Origin: JANPBY01 sp963805505
GTDB lineage: Bacteria; Actinomycetota; Actinomycetes; DATJPE01
Direction: 5' to 3'
Assembly (NCBI GenBank): GCA_963805505.1
Contig: CAWDUP010000006.1
Location: 62,001 to 126,000, forward strand
Length of the DNA: 64,000 bases
In this document: positions 1 to 11,226 of the stretch, in pieces
Numbering within the stretch: the stretch's first letter is position 1
Layout: each line of letters begins with the position of its first letter
Notes under the pieces: model-generated
Databases searched by the model: none
What the model was told of the DNA's origin: nothing
What the model saw: only the letters and a program-made list of their open reading frames with translations
Translations under genes and position numbers: made by a program

Positions 1-198
1 GTGACCTGCGCGCCGACGACGGAGGCGCCGGACTTGACGCTCGACGCCCAGACTCTGGGTGCTGTCTACCTCGGGGGCACACCCCTCCAGGGCCTGGCGG
101 ACGCTGGTCGAGTCGTCGAGCACCGGGCGGGGAGCGTCGCCGAGACATCGCGCGCTTTCCTGAGCAGCCGCGCGCCGTGGTGCCCGTTCGTCTTCTGA
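1..198 (+). CDS. Eis-like GNAT N-acetyltransferase, C-terminal end (partial)
   Basis: This is the last 65 codons of a gene that begins before the window. The residues match the C-terminal end of the Eis/YitI group of GNAT acetyltransferases: a sterol-carrier-like beta region containing LGAVYLGG, then an ADAGRV segment and a closing PWCPFVF. In that family the terminal carboxylate helps form the active site, and the protein acetylates amines with acetyl-CoA. The acetyl-CoA binding part is outside the window, so the substrate cannot be judged. The family call rests on this tail only. Confidence 0.72.
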   Translation: MTCAPTTEAPDLTLDAQTLGAVYLGGTPLQGLADAGRVVEHRAGSVAETSRAFLSSRAPWCPFVF

Positions 199-361
199 TG
201 ACGCTGGGAGGGAGGCGGCATACGGAGGGACCCGGGGAATGCAGGGACCACCTGATTCCGCGAAACCTCTTGAATTCCTCTAGCGTGAGCAACAAGGCGA
301 TGCCCCACCTGCGCCCAGACAGCCACGCTTCATCCGACAACCGCTAACGAGGAGCACCACC

Positions 362-2908
<2,547 letters not shown>

Positions 2909-2959
2909 GCATCCTCGGCTCGGGCGTCCTCGCGACGTGAAACTCAAGGAGGCGAAGAC

Positions 2960-3523
2960 GTGAGCCGAGTGCAGTACTTCACCGCGTGCACCCTCGACGG
3001 TTTCATCGCCGACGAGCATCACTCCCTCGACTGGCTCTTCGAGGCGCCGCACGCCGCGGACGATGGCGCCTGGGACGAGTTCATTGCAGGTGTCGGCCCG
3101 ATGGTCATGGGTGCCACGACGTATGAGTGGGTGCTGCGGCACGAGGACATGTGCGCGAATCCCGGCAAGTGGCATGAGTTCTACGCCGACCGGCCGTGCT
3201 GGGTGTTCAGCCATCGTGACCTTCCACTGATACCGACCGTGGACATCCGCCTGGTGTCCGGTGACGTTCGGCCGGTCTTCGAGGAGATGTCCGCAACGCT
3301 TCCCGGCATGAACATCTGGCTCGTCGGCGGCGGCGACTTGGTCGGTCAGTTCGACGACGCCGGCCTGCTCGACGAAGTGTGGTTGGGGATGCGGCCGGTT
3401 TTCCTGGGCGCCGGCGCGGCCGTGCTACCTCGCCGGATCACCACCAAACGGCTCACCTTGCGCGAGGTGCGCCACACCGACCAGCAACTGCGGCTGATCC
3501 TCGACGTCGACCGCCGGACGTAG
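2960..3523 (+). CDS. Dihydrofolate reductase family protein (RibD C-terminal-like)
   Basis: A 187-residue protein of the RibD C-terminal/DHFR-like fold. It opens with the characteristic beta strand and SLDGFIA-type segment (here TLDGFIAD), has an LVGGGDLVGQF nucleotide-binding loop in the middle, and ends with a strand typical of the family. Members reduce small heterocycles with NADPH, but most genomic copies have no known substrate. A strong ribosome site (AAGGAGG) precedes the GTG start. It follows pepN closely and may be co-transcribed. A second paralogue lies at 25307-25912. Confidence 0.88.
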   Translation: MSRVQYFTACTLDGFIADEHHSLDWLFEAPHAADDGAWDEFIAGVGPMVMGATTYEWVLRHEDMCANPGKWHEFYADRPCWVFSHRDLPLIPTVDIRLVSGDVRPVFEEMSATLPGMNIWLVGGGDLVGQFDDAGLLDEVWLGMRPVFLGAGAAVLPRRITTKRLTLREVRHTDQQLRLILDVDRRT

Positions 3524-3587
3524 AGCTCATCGGATCGGGGACATCCCCGGTAGGGGCGGAGGTGGAGTCGGCGATCGGTGGAGCTGC

Positions 3588-3980
3588 CTACGGCTGGTCG
3601 AGGTGCAGGGTCCGCGGGTGGCGGGCGTGCTCGGCCAACGAGCGCAGGCCGTTGACGATGCCGCCGGAAAGGTCCCCCATGCCGAACTGCGAGGTCATCG
3701 TGACGGCCGCCAGCGAGCAGGCCGCGTCGTCGAGGTAGCGCCGCGACGCGGATCCGGTGACGATCTCCAGCCTGCGAGCGGCGGGATCGACGACGACCAG
3801 AACCGCGTCGTCTGCCCGACTCCCCAGCGAGGCATGGAGCGCACGGGCCGCCGGCAACGAGTCCCCCTCCAAGGCGCCGATGTAGACGGCGAAAGGCAGC
3901 CCGCTGATTTCTTCGGCCTGCCGAACCGCCCGCTCCAGCTGCTCACGCTGTCGCGCTGAGAATGCGTCACCAGCGGGCAC
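3588..3980 (-). CDS. DUF5130 family protein (TPM-like domain)
   Basis: A 130-residue protein resembling DUF5130, an actinobacterial family with a TPM-like fold. It has a helix rich in Glu and Arg, then the strand PFAVYIGAL, a DDAVLVVVDPAARRLEIVTG core and a C-terminal helix. The GTG start at 3980 is preceded by GGAGG five bases upstream and overlaps the last 14 bases of the upstream gene, so the two are probably translationally coupled. The open frame extends further upstream, but that part is arginine-rich out-of-frame translation. Function is unknown; the upstream membrane protein may be a partner. Confidence 0.75.
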   Translation of the reverse strand: MPAGDAFSARQREQLERAVRQAEEISGLPFAVYIGALEGDSLPAARALHASLGSRADDAVLVVVDPAARRLEIVTGSASRRYLDDAACSLAAVTMTSQFGMGDLSGGIVNGLRSLAEHARHPRTLHLDQP

Positions 3981-4374
3981 TGGTGCCTCCAGGATTCTTG
4001 GCTGACAACGATTCCGCGGCGTCCGGCAAGCTCGCCGACGCTGATGGTGGCCCGTCGGCCAACGCCTCGGAAGACTCAGCGGACTGGTCCGGTCCGTTGA
4101 TCCAGACCGGCGCGGCCCACCACGACACACCGGGGCGATAGCGCGGTGCCCCGAGCATGTAGGGCAACGAGGCCAGCACCCAGATCACCGCGATGATCAG
4201 CAAGGGGATGCCGACATAGGTCAGGAGAACCCGGCCGAGTGACAGGTCGTCACCGAGCACCTCGCCATCCTCACCCGCGGACGCCAGGGCGGGCGCCGAC
4301 AGACTGACGGCCAGCCCCACACCGACAACCACGCCACCGGCGACGACACGACCTGCTCGCAAGATCGGCTTCAC
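3967..4374 (-). CDS. Small membrane protein with signal sequence
   Basis: A 135-residue protein of unknown function. The N-terminus looks like a signal peptide (basic start, hydrophobic stretch VVAGGVVVGVGLAVSLSAPALA). A second hydrophobic span near residues 48-70 (VLLTYVGIPLLIIAVIWVLA) should cross the membrane, followed by a proline- and serine-rich hydrophilic tail. The start is GTG. It overlaps the DUF5130 gene by 14 bases, an arrangement that suggests a functional pair at the membrane. It lies 28 bases downstream of malQ and may belong to the same leftward unit. Confidence 0.7.
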   Translation of the reverse strand: MKPILRAGRVVAGGVVVGVGLAVSLSAPALASAGEDGEVLGDDLSLGRVLLTYVGIPLLIIAVIWVLASLPYMLGAPRYRPGVSWWAAPVWINGPDQSAESSEALADGPPSASASLPDAAESLSAKNPGGTSARW

Positions 4375-4402
4375 GGGCCGAGCCTACTGCGCTGGTTCCC
4401 GA

Positions 4403-6598
4403 CTAGACCCCGGGGTCAGTCGGCGTCTCCAGCGCTGCCGCCACCCGCGCCGGCAGCGCGTCCACGTCGGACGTGACCAGCTCCTCAAGGAGCACGCCTC
4501 GCCCCTCACGATTGGTCAGAGGGACTCGCCAGTTCGGGTATTCCTGATCCGTACCGGGTTGGTTCACCGCCTGGCGATCTCCCACGAGGTCGGCCAGCGT
4601 GACGCCGATAAGCCGGCAGGGCGTCCGCGCCAGCCACGCGTGCAGGGCGACCAGAGTCTGCTCGAGTGCGGCATCGTCGTCCTGAAGGGAGCCCAACGAC
4701 ACCGACGAAGGCAACAGACCAGCTTCGTGCAGTGCGGAGATCACGGCCGAGCGGTCGGCCTCGTCGACTGCCTGTTCCTCCTCGCGGGGCCTGGTGAGCA
4801 GGCCGAGCTCGTCGCGCACCCGCAAGTGCTCGCCGCGAAGATAGCCGGCGGTCGGCGGCAGGTCGTGCGTGCCGAGCGTGCCCATGCATGCTTCCCGCCA
4901 GTGCGCCGGATCAAGTGGCTCTCCCGACCACCCCTTCTCGAACCAGCTGATCGACGTGCCCAGGACACCGCGTTCAGCCAGGTAGTCGCGCACCCAGGGC
5001 TCCACGACGCCGAGATCTTCCCCGATGACCAGGGCCCCGGCTCGCATCGCCTCGAGCAGCACGATGCCCACAAGCGTCGCATGGTCCTGGCGGACGTACA
5101 CGCCGGCAGCCGCGCCAAAGCCATTCGGGATCCACCACGAGCGAAACAACCCGATGACGTGGTCGATGCGGAGGCCACCGGAGTGCCGCAGGGTGGCACG
5201 GACCATGTCGCGAAACGGCCCGTAGCCGGCCTCGGCCAGCGCATCGGGGTTCCAGGGTGGCTGCGACCAGTTCTGCCCGAGCTGGTTGAAGGGATCGGGT
5301 GGGGCGCCGACCGAGCACCCGCGCACCAGCACCTCCGCCAGAGTCCAGGCGTCCGCGGCCTCGGGGTGCACGCCGACCGCTAGGTCGTGGATGACGCCGA
5401 TGCGCATGCCCGCAGCGCGGGCACTCGCCTGGACCGCCTCGAGCTGCTGGTCGAGCTGCCACTGCAGCCATTCATAAAAGCCCACGAGATCCGCGAGCTT
5501 CGTGCCCGGGCCGGTCGCTGTCGCCACGCCGGGGCCGTCAACCGTGTTCAGGTCCTCCGGCCAGGCGGTGACGTCGGAGCCGTACGTCTCCGCGAGAGCA
5601 CACCATTGCGCGAACGCCGGCAGCGCAGCACCCTCGCGACGGCGGAAGGCGTCGAAGTCCTCCTGCCGCGACGGTGAGAGCGGGACCTGGTAGATCAGCT
5701 CCAGCGCCGCCCGTTTCGCCGTCCAGGCCGCGTCGCGATCGAGCAGCTCCGCTTCGTCCGGCCGTACGCGCACGGTGTCGCCGAGCGCCGCAACCGTTGC
5801 CCGCTCGGCTGTGGGGAGCGCATCCAGCTCGTGGATGTCGGCCACCCGGAGGTAGATCGGGTGCGCGAAGCGGCGCGTGCTCGGCAGGTAGGGCGATGAC
5901 GTCAGCGGGGGGACCGGCTCGGCTGCGTGCAGTGGATTGACCAGCACGAAGTCGCACCCCAAGGACTCTGCGGACCAGAGCGCCAGACCGGCGAGGTCGC
6001 CGAGGTCACCTGTCCCCCAGGAAGTCGTCGAACGCAACTGGTAGAGCTGCGCCATCAGTCCCCACCCGCGCGAGCCGGGCGGCGCCGAGGCTGGGTCGAG
6101 GACTCGCGGAACGCTGATCAGGGTGCTGGTGCACGACCGCTCCCCGGAGCGCGCATGCAGAAGGTGCCAGCCGAGCGGGAGGTCCGACGGAAGGGCAACG
6201 GTGGCTCGTCCGGTCAATACGCCGTCGACGGTCTGGGGTTCGACCCAGACATCCTGCGGCACCACGTCGTCGCGGCGCTCGCCGTTCTCGAGCTCCACCC
6301 ACACGTCAACCGGGTCCCCATGCACGACATGAACCGGCACCTGGATCACGCTTCCCTGCTCGGCGACCACGGTCGGTGGCAGCATGCGGCGCCACGGCTG
6401 CTCCCGTCGGTCGGTCAGGGCCGCGCGCGTAGCTTCCGGCGTAGACGCATCTACACCCAACGCGGCCAGGACGGCTCGAACCGCCCAGGCGTCAACCTCC
6501 ACCTGACGGCCTTGCCAGTCCCAGTGCTCGAGAACGAGGCCGTACGCCTCAGCCAGCTCGCGGAGGTGGGGATCCAGCTGCGGGCCGCCGTCGTTCAC
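4403..6598 (-). CDS. malQ: 4-alpha-glucanotransferase (amylomaltase, GH77)
   Basis: A 731-residue amylomaltase that transfers alpha-1,4-glucan chains between maltodextrins in glycogen and maltose metabolism. GH77 landmarks are present: GLRIDHVIGLFRSWW (nucleophile Asp), VIGEDLGVV (acid/base Glu) and LGTHDLPPT (third carboxylate). It carries the extra N-terminal domain seen in actinobacterial MalQ. I place the start at the GTG of 6598 because it overlaps the stop of the upstream HNH gene as GTGA. The open frame continues upstream but that sequence encodes the HNH protein in another frame. Confidence 0.94.
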   Translation of the reverse strand: MNDGGPQLDPHLRELAEAYGLVLEHWDWQGRQVEVDAWAVRAVLAALGVDASTPEATRAALTDRREQPWRRMLPPTVVAEQGSVIQVPVHVVHGDPVDVWVELENGERRDDVVPQDVWVEPQTVDGVLTGRATVALPSDLPLGWHLLHARSGERSCTSTLISVPRVLDPASAPPGSRGWGLMAQLYQLRSTTSWGTGDLGDLAGLALWSAESLGCDFVLVNPLHAAEPVPPLTSSPYLPSTRRFAHPIYLRVADIHELDALPTAERATVAALGDTVRVRPDEAELLDRDAAWTAKRAALELIYQVPLSPSRQEDFDAFRRREGAALPAFAQWCALAETYGSDVTAWPEDLNTVDGPGVATATGPGTKLADLVGFYEWLQWQLDQQLEAVQASARAAGMRIGVIHDLAVGVHPEAADAWTLAEVLVRGCSVGAPPDPFNQLGQNWSQPPWNPDALAEAGYGPFRDMVRATLRHSGGLRIDHVIGLFRSWWIPNGFGAAAGVYVRQDHATLVGIVLLEAMRAGALVIGEDLGVVEPWVRDYLAERGVLGTSISWFEKGWSGEPLDPAHWREACMGTLGTHDLPPTAGYLRGEHLRVRDELGLLTRPREEEQAVDEADRSAVISALHEAGLLPSSVSLGSLQDDDAALEQTLVALHAWLARTPCRLIGVTLADLVGDRQAVNQPGTDQEYPNWRVPLTNREGRGVLLEELVTSDVDALPARVAAALETPTDPGV

Positions 6599-7119
6599 GC
6601 AGGCACCGGCCCGGCCTCGGCAAGGCCGTGCCCGAGCAGGTAGCTGGACCAGCGAGGATCTGCCCGACCCGCGCTGAGAATTCGCCAGGCCGGCCCGGTT
6701 GGTTGACGGGGGATGCTGCGCAGTCGCCACCCAAGCTCAGCAACCGACCGGTCGGCCTTGACTCGGTTGCACCGCGAACATGCCGCCACGACGTTGTCCC
6801 ACACGTGCCCGCCTCCCCTGCTGCGCGGCACCACGTGGTCGACGCTCGTCGCTGTACCGCCGCAGTAGGCGCAGCGCCCGTTGTCGCGGGCGAAGATGGC
6901 CCGACGGGTGAGCGGCACCTGAGCCCGGTGCGGCACTCGCACGTATCGCGTAAGCCGGATCACCGACGGGATCTCGACCACTCGGCGCTCACTGTGCGCG
7001 AACGAACCAGTCGCCTCGACGGTCAACGCCTTGTCGGTCAGGAGCAGGATCAGCGCGCGACGATCCGACACCACGCCCAGCGGCTCGTACGTGGCGTTCA
7101 AGACCAAAGTGCGCGCCAT
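6595..7119 (-). CDS. HNH endonuclease family protein
   Basis: A 174-residue protein typical of the widespread actinobacterial HNH family. It begins LVLNATYEPLGVV, has two zinc-binding pairs (CAYCGG and CSRCN) and the DHVVPRSRGG catalytic strand with the HNH residues. Such stand-alone genes occur in nearly all actinobacterial chromosomes and are not obviously mobile; their cellular role is not settled. Its stop codon overlaps the malQ start, so malQ translation is probably coupled to it. Confidence 0.9.
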   Translation of the reverse strand: MARTLVLNATYEPLGVVSDRRALILLLTDKALTVEATGSFAHSERRVVEIPSVIRLTRYVRVPHRAQVPLTRRAIFARDNGRCAYCGGTATSVDHVVPRSRGGGHVWDNVVAACSRCNRVKADRSVAELGWRLRSIPRQPTGPAWRILSAGRADPRWSSYLLGHGLAEAGPVPA

Positions 7120-7176
7120 CGAAACCTCCGGGCCCTAGTCTGCGCATCGCGAGGCCGCATTGCCAGCACGAATTGC

Positions 7177-7620
7177 TCAGGTGTCCCGCTCGAGGATGTA
7201 GACGCGGACGAGGAAGACGTTGAGGACGGCCGCCGCGGCAAGGGTCGCTGTCCCGAGCACATGGGTCGTGGTCGTGAACCACGACAACGCTGCGTCCGGG
7301 CCAGCGCCGACAGACGGGACGGATCCGTCCCCACCAGCGCCAGCTGACCCTGAGCTGACCGAGGGGTTGGCCCCGGGGACCAGCGCCAGCAAGCCATAGA
7401 CGACGTAGTAGGCCGGCAGGGCCAGGATGCTGGCCGGCGCCGTGACGAGAGCCGCGAGCAGGATCGGCCACGGCGAGTGCCCCACGAAACCGACACCGGC
7501 AAGCACGGCCACCGCTGCGACGTACAGCGAGGAGATCACGGTCGGTCGGACACGTGTGACCAGGGAGGTTCGCGCCACCACGTCCGGGGCCTGGGTCTGC
7601 CTAGTCTCTCTAGACTTCAT
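7177..7620 (-). CDS. Integral membrane protein of unknown function
   Basis: A 147-residue protein with about three hydrophobic spans: VISSLYVAAVAVLAGVGFV, ILLAALVTAPASILALPAYY and a C-terminal span LGTATLAAAAVLNVFLVRVY. Between the second and third is a flexible Gly/Ser loop. No family is recognised. The ATG at 7620 lies only three bases from the start of the divergent DUF952 gene and covers that gene's -10 element, so the true start may be one of the GTG codons near 7581 or 7578. The membrane region does not depend on the choice. Confidence 0.62.
   Translation of the reverse strand: MKSRETRQTQAPDVVARTSLVTRVRPTVISSLYVAAVAVLAGVGFVGHSPWPILLAALVTAPASILALPAYYVVYGLLALVPGANPSVSSGSAGAGGDGSVPSVGAGPDAALSWFTTTTHVLGTATLAAAAVLNVFLVRVYILERDT
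7611..7616 (+). promoter_or_regulatory. -10 element of a leaderless promoter (DUF952 gene)
   Basis: TAGACT fits the TANNNT -10 consensus and lies six bases before the GTG at 7623, so transcription would begin at or next to the start codon. No ribosome site is visible. This is a prediction from sequence and spacing. Confidence 0.5.
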
Positions 7621-7622
7621 CA

Positions 7623-7970
7623 GTGGAGATCCTGCACCTCGCACGAGCCGAGGATTGGGAGATGGCCAAATCGTTGGGCGAATATCGCTGCTCGACTCGT
7701 GGTGCCACGCTCGATCAGGTCGGCTTCATCCACGCGTCGACCGCCGCGCAGCTGCCTGCTGTGGCCAACGCCTTCTACAACGACGCCACCGAGCCGCTGG
7801 TCGTGCTGGTGCTGGATGACGAGGCGATCCGCTCCTCAGGAACCCCCGTTCGCTACGAGGACGGCGGCGACGGCCAGCTGTACCCGCACATCTACGGGCC
7901 GATCAGGACCGACCTGGTCCTTGGCGTGCGCTCCGCCAGTTTCAGCAGCACGGGCCAGCTCACCTACTAG
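7623..7970 (+). CDS. DUF952 family protein
   Basis: A 115-residue protein that matches DUF952 along its whole length: an opening HLARAEDWEMAKSLGEY, the central GFIHASTAAQLPAVANAFY motif, and a LYPHIYGPI strand near the end. The fold resembles ADP-ribosyltransferase-like small domains, but no activity is established for this family. The GTG start gives the canonical N-terminus. No Shine-Dalgarno sequence is seen; a -10-like TAGACT just upstream suggests a leaderless message. Confidence 0.85.
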   Translation: MEILHLARAEDWEMAKSLGEYRCSTRGATLDQVGFIHASTAAQLPAVANAFYNDATEPLVVLVLDDEAIRSSGTPVRYEDGGDGQLYPHIYGPIRTDLVLGVRSASFSSTGQLTY

Positions 7971-8029
7971 CCCCATCCCACGGCTCTGGCTCCGGCGTGG
8001 TGGGCACCGCTGCGCGGCGGGCTGACATC

Positions 8030-8035
8030 TAGGTT
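8030..8035 (+). promoter_or_regulatory. -10 element of a leaderless promoter (oligopeptidase gene)
   Basis: TAGGTT followed eight bases later by the ATG at 8044, without a ribosome site. The geometry suggests a leaderless or near-leaderless transcript. Confidence 0.45.
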
Positions 8036-8043
8036 GGGGTCCC

Positions 8044-10179
8044 ATGACGTCTGAGAACCCTCCGACTGCCGCAGCCGGTGAACCGTCGGCCCCGGAATAT
8101 CCCACCGCCGAGCGGCAGGACATCACCGACGAGCTGTTCGGTCACTCCGTCCAAGACCCCTATCGCTGGCTCGAGGAAGCCGACGACCCCGAGACCAAGC
8201 GCTGGTCCGCGGAGCAGGACGCCCTGCTGGGCGAGCAACGGGCCGCCTGGCCCGGGCAACCTGGGCTGCGCGCGCGGATCGGCGAGCTGCTCGACGCTGG
8301 CATCGTCTCGGCCCCGGTCTGGCGAGGAGAGCGGCAGTTCTTCATGCGCCGCACGGCCGCGCAGGAGCATGCACAGCTCCTCACCGTCGATCCGGACGGC
8401 ACCGAACGCGTGCTCATCGACCCCATGGACCTCGATCCGAGCGGTCTTACGACCCTCGACACCTGGCAGCCGAGCAAGGAGGGACATCTGCTCGCCTACC
8501 AGGTGTCCGAGGGCGGCACCGAGGAGTCCGTCTTGCGCGTCCTCGACGTGGTGAGCGGGGACCTCGTCGACGGACCGATCGACCGCGCGCGCTACTCGCC
8601 CGTGGCCTGGCTCCCCGGCGCCGAGGCGTACTACTACGTTCGCCGGCTGGCGCCAGACCTCGTGCCCGACGGCGAGGAGCAGTTCCATCGACGCGTCTGG
8701 TTGCACCGGGTGGGCACCAGCCCCGACGAGGACGTCATGGTCTTCGGTGACGGACGCAAGCACACCGACTACTACGGTGCCTCCGTCAGTCGAGACGGCC
8801 GGTGGCTCCAGGTCTCGGCCTCGGAGGGTACGGCGCCGCGCAACGACCTCTACCTGGCCGACCTGTCCTCCAGCGAGCTCGAAGCCCCGCTGCTCGTGCC
8901 TGTCCAAGTCGACGTCGATGCCCAGACCGGCCTCGAGGTCTGCCGGGACGGCCGGGTCCTCGTCTTCACCGACTTCGAGGCACCTCGAGGCCGGCTCTGC
9001 GTCACGACGCCGGACGCTGTCGCGGCCGAAGCGTGGGTCGACCTTCTGCCGGAGGACCCGATCGCGGTCCTTGACGGCTACGCGGTCCTCGATGGACCCG
9101 AGCTCGAGACTCCGGTCCTGCTCGCGTCCTGGACGCGGCACGCCGTCTCTGAGGTATCCCTGCACGATCTGCTCACCGGTGCTCGCCTCGGCAGCGTGCC
9201 CGTGCCGGGGCTCGGCACGATCGGGGGCATCGTCGAGCGACCGGAGGGTGGTCACGAGGCCTGGTTCGGCTACACCGACCACACAACGCCGTCGTCGGTC
9301 CAGCACTTCGACGCCCGCACCGGCGAGACCTCCCTGTGGGCGTCGGCGCCGGGCGCAGTCGACGTCCGCGACATCACCACCGAGCAGGTCGCCTTTGCGT
9401 CGAGCGATGGCACCGAGGTGCGGATGTTCGTCATCTCACGTGCCGACAGCGAAGCCGCCCCAACCGTCCCACGGCCGACGATCCTTTACGGCTACGGCGG
9501 CTTCGGTGTCCCGCTCAGTCCCGCCTTCTCCGCAACGATCCTCGCGTGGGTCGAGGCCGGGGGTGTCTGGGCCGTCGCCAACCTGCGCGGCGGCGGCGAG
9601 GAGGGCGAGCAGTGGCATCGAGCCGGGATGCTCGGTTCCAAGCAAAACGTCTTCGACGACTTCCATGCGGCCGCCGAGTGGCTCATCGACCACGACGTCA
9701 CCACACCAGAGCAGCTCGCTGTCAACGGCGGCTCCAACGGCGGCCTGCTGGTCGGAGCCGCGATCACCCAGCGACCCGAGCTGTTCGCCGCGGCAGTCTG
9801 CTCGGCCCCGCTGCTCGACATGGTGCGCTACGAGAAGTTCGGCCTCGGCGCGACCTGGAACGTGGAGTACGGCTCCGCCGAGGTCGCCGAGGAGCTCGAG
9901 TGGCTGCTCGCGTACTCGCCGTACCACCGGGTGGTCGAGGGCACCGACTACCCCGCGACCTTGTTCACCGTCTTCGAAGGTGACACCCGGGTCGACCCTT
10001 TGCACGCTCGCAAGCTGTGTGCCGCCCTGCAGCACGCGACGAGCGGCTCGCGACCCATCCTGATCCGCGCCGAACCCGATGTCGGCCACGGTGCGCGAGC
10101 AGTCAGCCGGTCGATCGACCTCTCCGTCGAGATCCTCGCCTTCAGCGCGGCCCACACGGGCCTCACCTTGTCCGGCTAG
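8044..10179 (+). CDS. Prolyl oligopeptidase family serine peptidase (S9A)
   Basis: A 711-residue cytoplasmic S9A peptidase. The N-terminal two thirds form the predicted beta-propeller that restricts access to short peptides. The C-terminal alpha/beta hydrolase domain starts near PTILYGYGGFGVP and carries the triad: Ser564 in GGSNGGLLVG, Asp647 in the GDTRVDP loop and His682 in VGHGA. Members cleave after proline, or after basic residues in oligopeptidase B; this sequence looks closer to prolyl endopeptidase, but specificity is inferred. No signal peptide. Its stop codon forms part of the next gene's -10 element. Confidence 0.93.
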   Translation: MTSENPPTAAAGEPSAPEYPTAERQDITDELFGHSVQDPYRWLEEADDPETKRWSAEQDALLGEQRAAWPGQPGLRARIGELLDAGIVSAPVWRGERQFFMRRTAAQEHAQLLTVDPDGTERVLIDPMDLDPSGLTTLDTWQPSKEGHLLAYQVSEGGTEESVLRVLDVVSGDLVDGPIDRARYSPVAWLPGAEAYYYVRRLAPDLVPDGEEQFHRRVWLHRVGTSPDEDVMVFGDGRKHTDYYGASVSRDGRWLQVSASEGTAPRNDLYLADLSSSELEAPLLVPVQVDVDAQTGLEVCRDGRVLVFTDFEAPRGRLCVTTPDAVAAEAWVDLLPEDPIAVLDGYAVLDGPELETPVLLASWTRHAVSEVSLHDLLTGARLGSVPVPGLGTIGGIVERPEGGHEAWFGYTDHTTPSSVQHFDARTGETSLWASAPGAVDVRDITTEQVAFASSDGTEVRMFVISRADSEAAPTVPRPTILYGYGGFGVPLSPAFSATILAWVEAGGVWAVANLRGGGEEGEQWHRAGMLGSKQNVFDDFHAAAEWLIDHDVTTPEQLAVNGGSNGGLLVGAAITQRPELFAAAVCSAPLLDMVRYEKFGLGATWNVEYGSAEVAEELEWLLAYSPYHRVVEGTDYPATLFTVFEGDTRVDPLHARKLCAALQHATSGSRPILIRAEPDVGHGARAVSRSIDLSVEILAFSAAHTGLTLSG

Positions 10180-10182
10180 TCT
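10177..10182 (+). promoter_or_regulatory. -10 element of a leaderless promoter, overlapping a stop codon (mscS-like gene)
   Basis: TAGTCT lies exactly six bases before the GTG at 10189. Its first three bases are the stop codon of the oligopeptidase gene, so one trinucleotide may serve both purposes. Confidence 0.5.
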
Positions 10183-10188
10183 CACGGC

Positions 10189-11166
10189 GTGTTTTTGACC
10201 AGCACTCCACTGCCCACTCCGTCGCCGAGCGCGACGGGGACAGAGACCGTCGCGCACACGGTTGGGCGGGTGATCGCCTGGCCGCTGCTGGTTCTCATCG
10301 TGATCGTCGTCGCGGTCATCGTGCGCTGGCTGTGTGTGCGCCTCATCGACCGAGGCGTCATTCACCTGGCCGACAATGCCCTTTCCCGACGCCTCGCAAC
10401 AACAGGGACCACCACCGGGACGAAGGACGAGGACGCGGTCGCCGAACGCCTCCGTCTGCGGGCCAGAACCGTGTCTGGCGTGCTCAAGAGCATCACCACG
10501 CTGATCGTGTTCGGGCTCGCGGCTGTGGTCGTCCTGGCGACGCTCGGCGTCGACATCGCGCCGATCCTGCTCAGTGCCGGCTTCGTCGGCGTCGCGGTCG
10601 GCTTCGGTGCACAGAGCCTGGTCAAGGACTTCCTGACCGGCACGTTCATGATCCTCGAGGACCAGTTCGCCGTCGGCGACTACGTGGACACCGGCCAGGC
10701 CATCGGCACGGTCGAGGAGGTCGGCTTGCGACTGTCGCGGATCCGGGACGACCAGGGCGTCATCTGGTATGTCCCCCACGGGTCGGTCGAGCGCATCGGC
10801 AACCGCAGCCAGGGGCTCGGCCTGGCCGTCGTGGACATCCCGCTGGCGTACGGCGCCGACGTCGAGGCGGCCGGGGACGCGCTCCGCGCCGCTGTGACGG
10901 ACCTCAAGGCAGATCCGCAGTGGAGCTCGGACCTGATCGACGAGCCCCCCATGGTCATCGTCGAGTCGATGACGGCAACGGCCGTCAACATGCAGGTCCG
11001 GGTGCGTACCCGCGCGCTACGCCATTGGGCCGTCGGCCGGGCACTGCGTGAACGCGTGCTCACGTCCCTCGACGCCGCCGGGATCGAGCGCCCGGCGGTC
11101 GCTGGCTCACGCGGCGTCCCGCTCCTCGACCCGCAGAGCACGGATCCGACCGCAGAACCCTCCTGA
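10189..11166 (+). CDS. Small-conductance mechanosensitive channel (MscS family)
   Basis: A 325-residue MscS-type channel that opens under membrane tension to release solutes during osmotic downshock. Hydrophobic spans occur near residues 24-46 and 100-125. They are followed by the pore-lining TM3-like helix rich in Gly and Ala (LSAGFVGVAVGFGAQSLVKDF) and the beta domain containing EDQFAVGDYV. The C-terminal domain is cytoplasmic. The GTG start has no ribosome site and follows a -10 hexamer by six bases. The encoded tail is Ser/Pro-rich and variable. Confidence 0.92.
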   Translation: MFLTSTPLPTPSPSATGTETVAHTVGRVIAWPLLVLIVIVVAVIVRWLCVRLIDRGVIHLADNALSRRLATTGTTTGTKDEDAVAERLRLRARTVSGVLKSITTLIVFGLAAVVVLATLGVDIAPILLSAGFVGVAVGFGAQSLVKDFLTGTFMILEDQFAVGDYVDTGQAIGTVEEVGLRLSRIRDDQGVIWYVPHGSVERIGNRSQGLGLAVVDIPLAYGADVEAAGDALRAAVTDLKADPQWSSDLIDEPPMVIVESMTATAVNMQVRVRTRALRHWAVGRALRERVLTSLDAAGIERPAVAGSRGVPLLDPQSTDPTAEPS

Positions 11167-11214
11167 GTCGAGCCCAGGCGGTCGGTCCGGGATGCCGCGC
11201 CCCGCGGCTGGGCC

Positions 11215-11220
11215 CAGACT
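11215..11220 (+). promoter_or_regulatory. -10-like element of a leaderless promoter (NmrA/DUF2867 gene)
   Basis: CAGACT, one mismatch from TANNNT, followed by six guanines and then the ATG at 11227. The G run could instead serve as a weak ribosome site. Confidence 0.35.
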
Positions 11221-11226
11221 GGGGGG

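Noticed and set aside
3534..3562. Hairpin-like GGGGA/TCCCC between the RibD-like and DUF5130 genes
   Set aside because: The loop would be only two bases and there is no T run, so it is not a convincing terminator.
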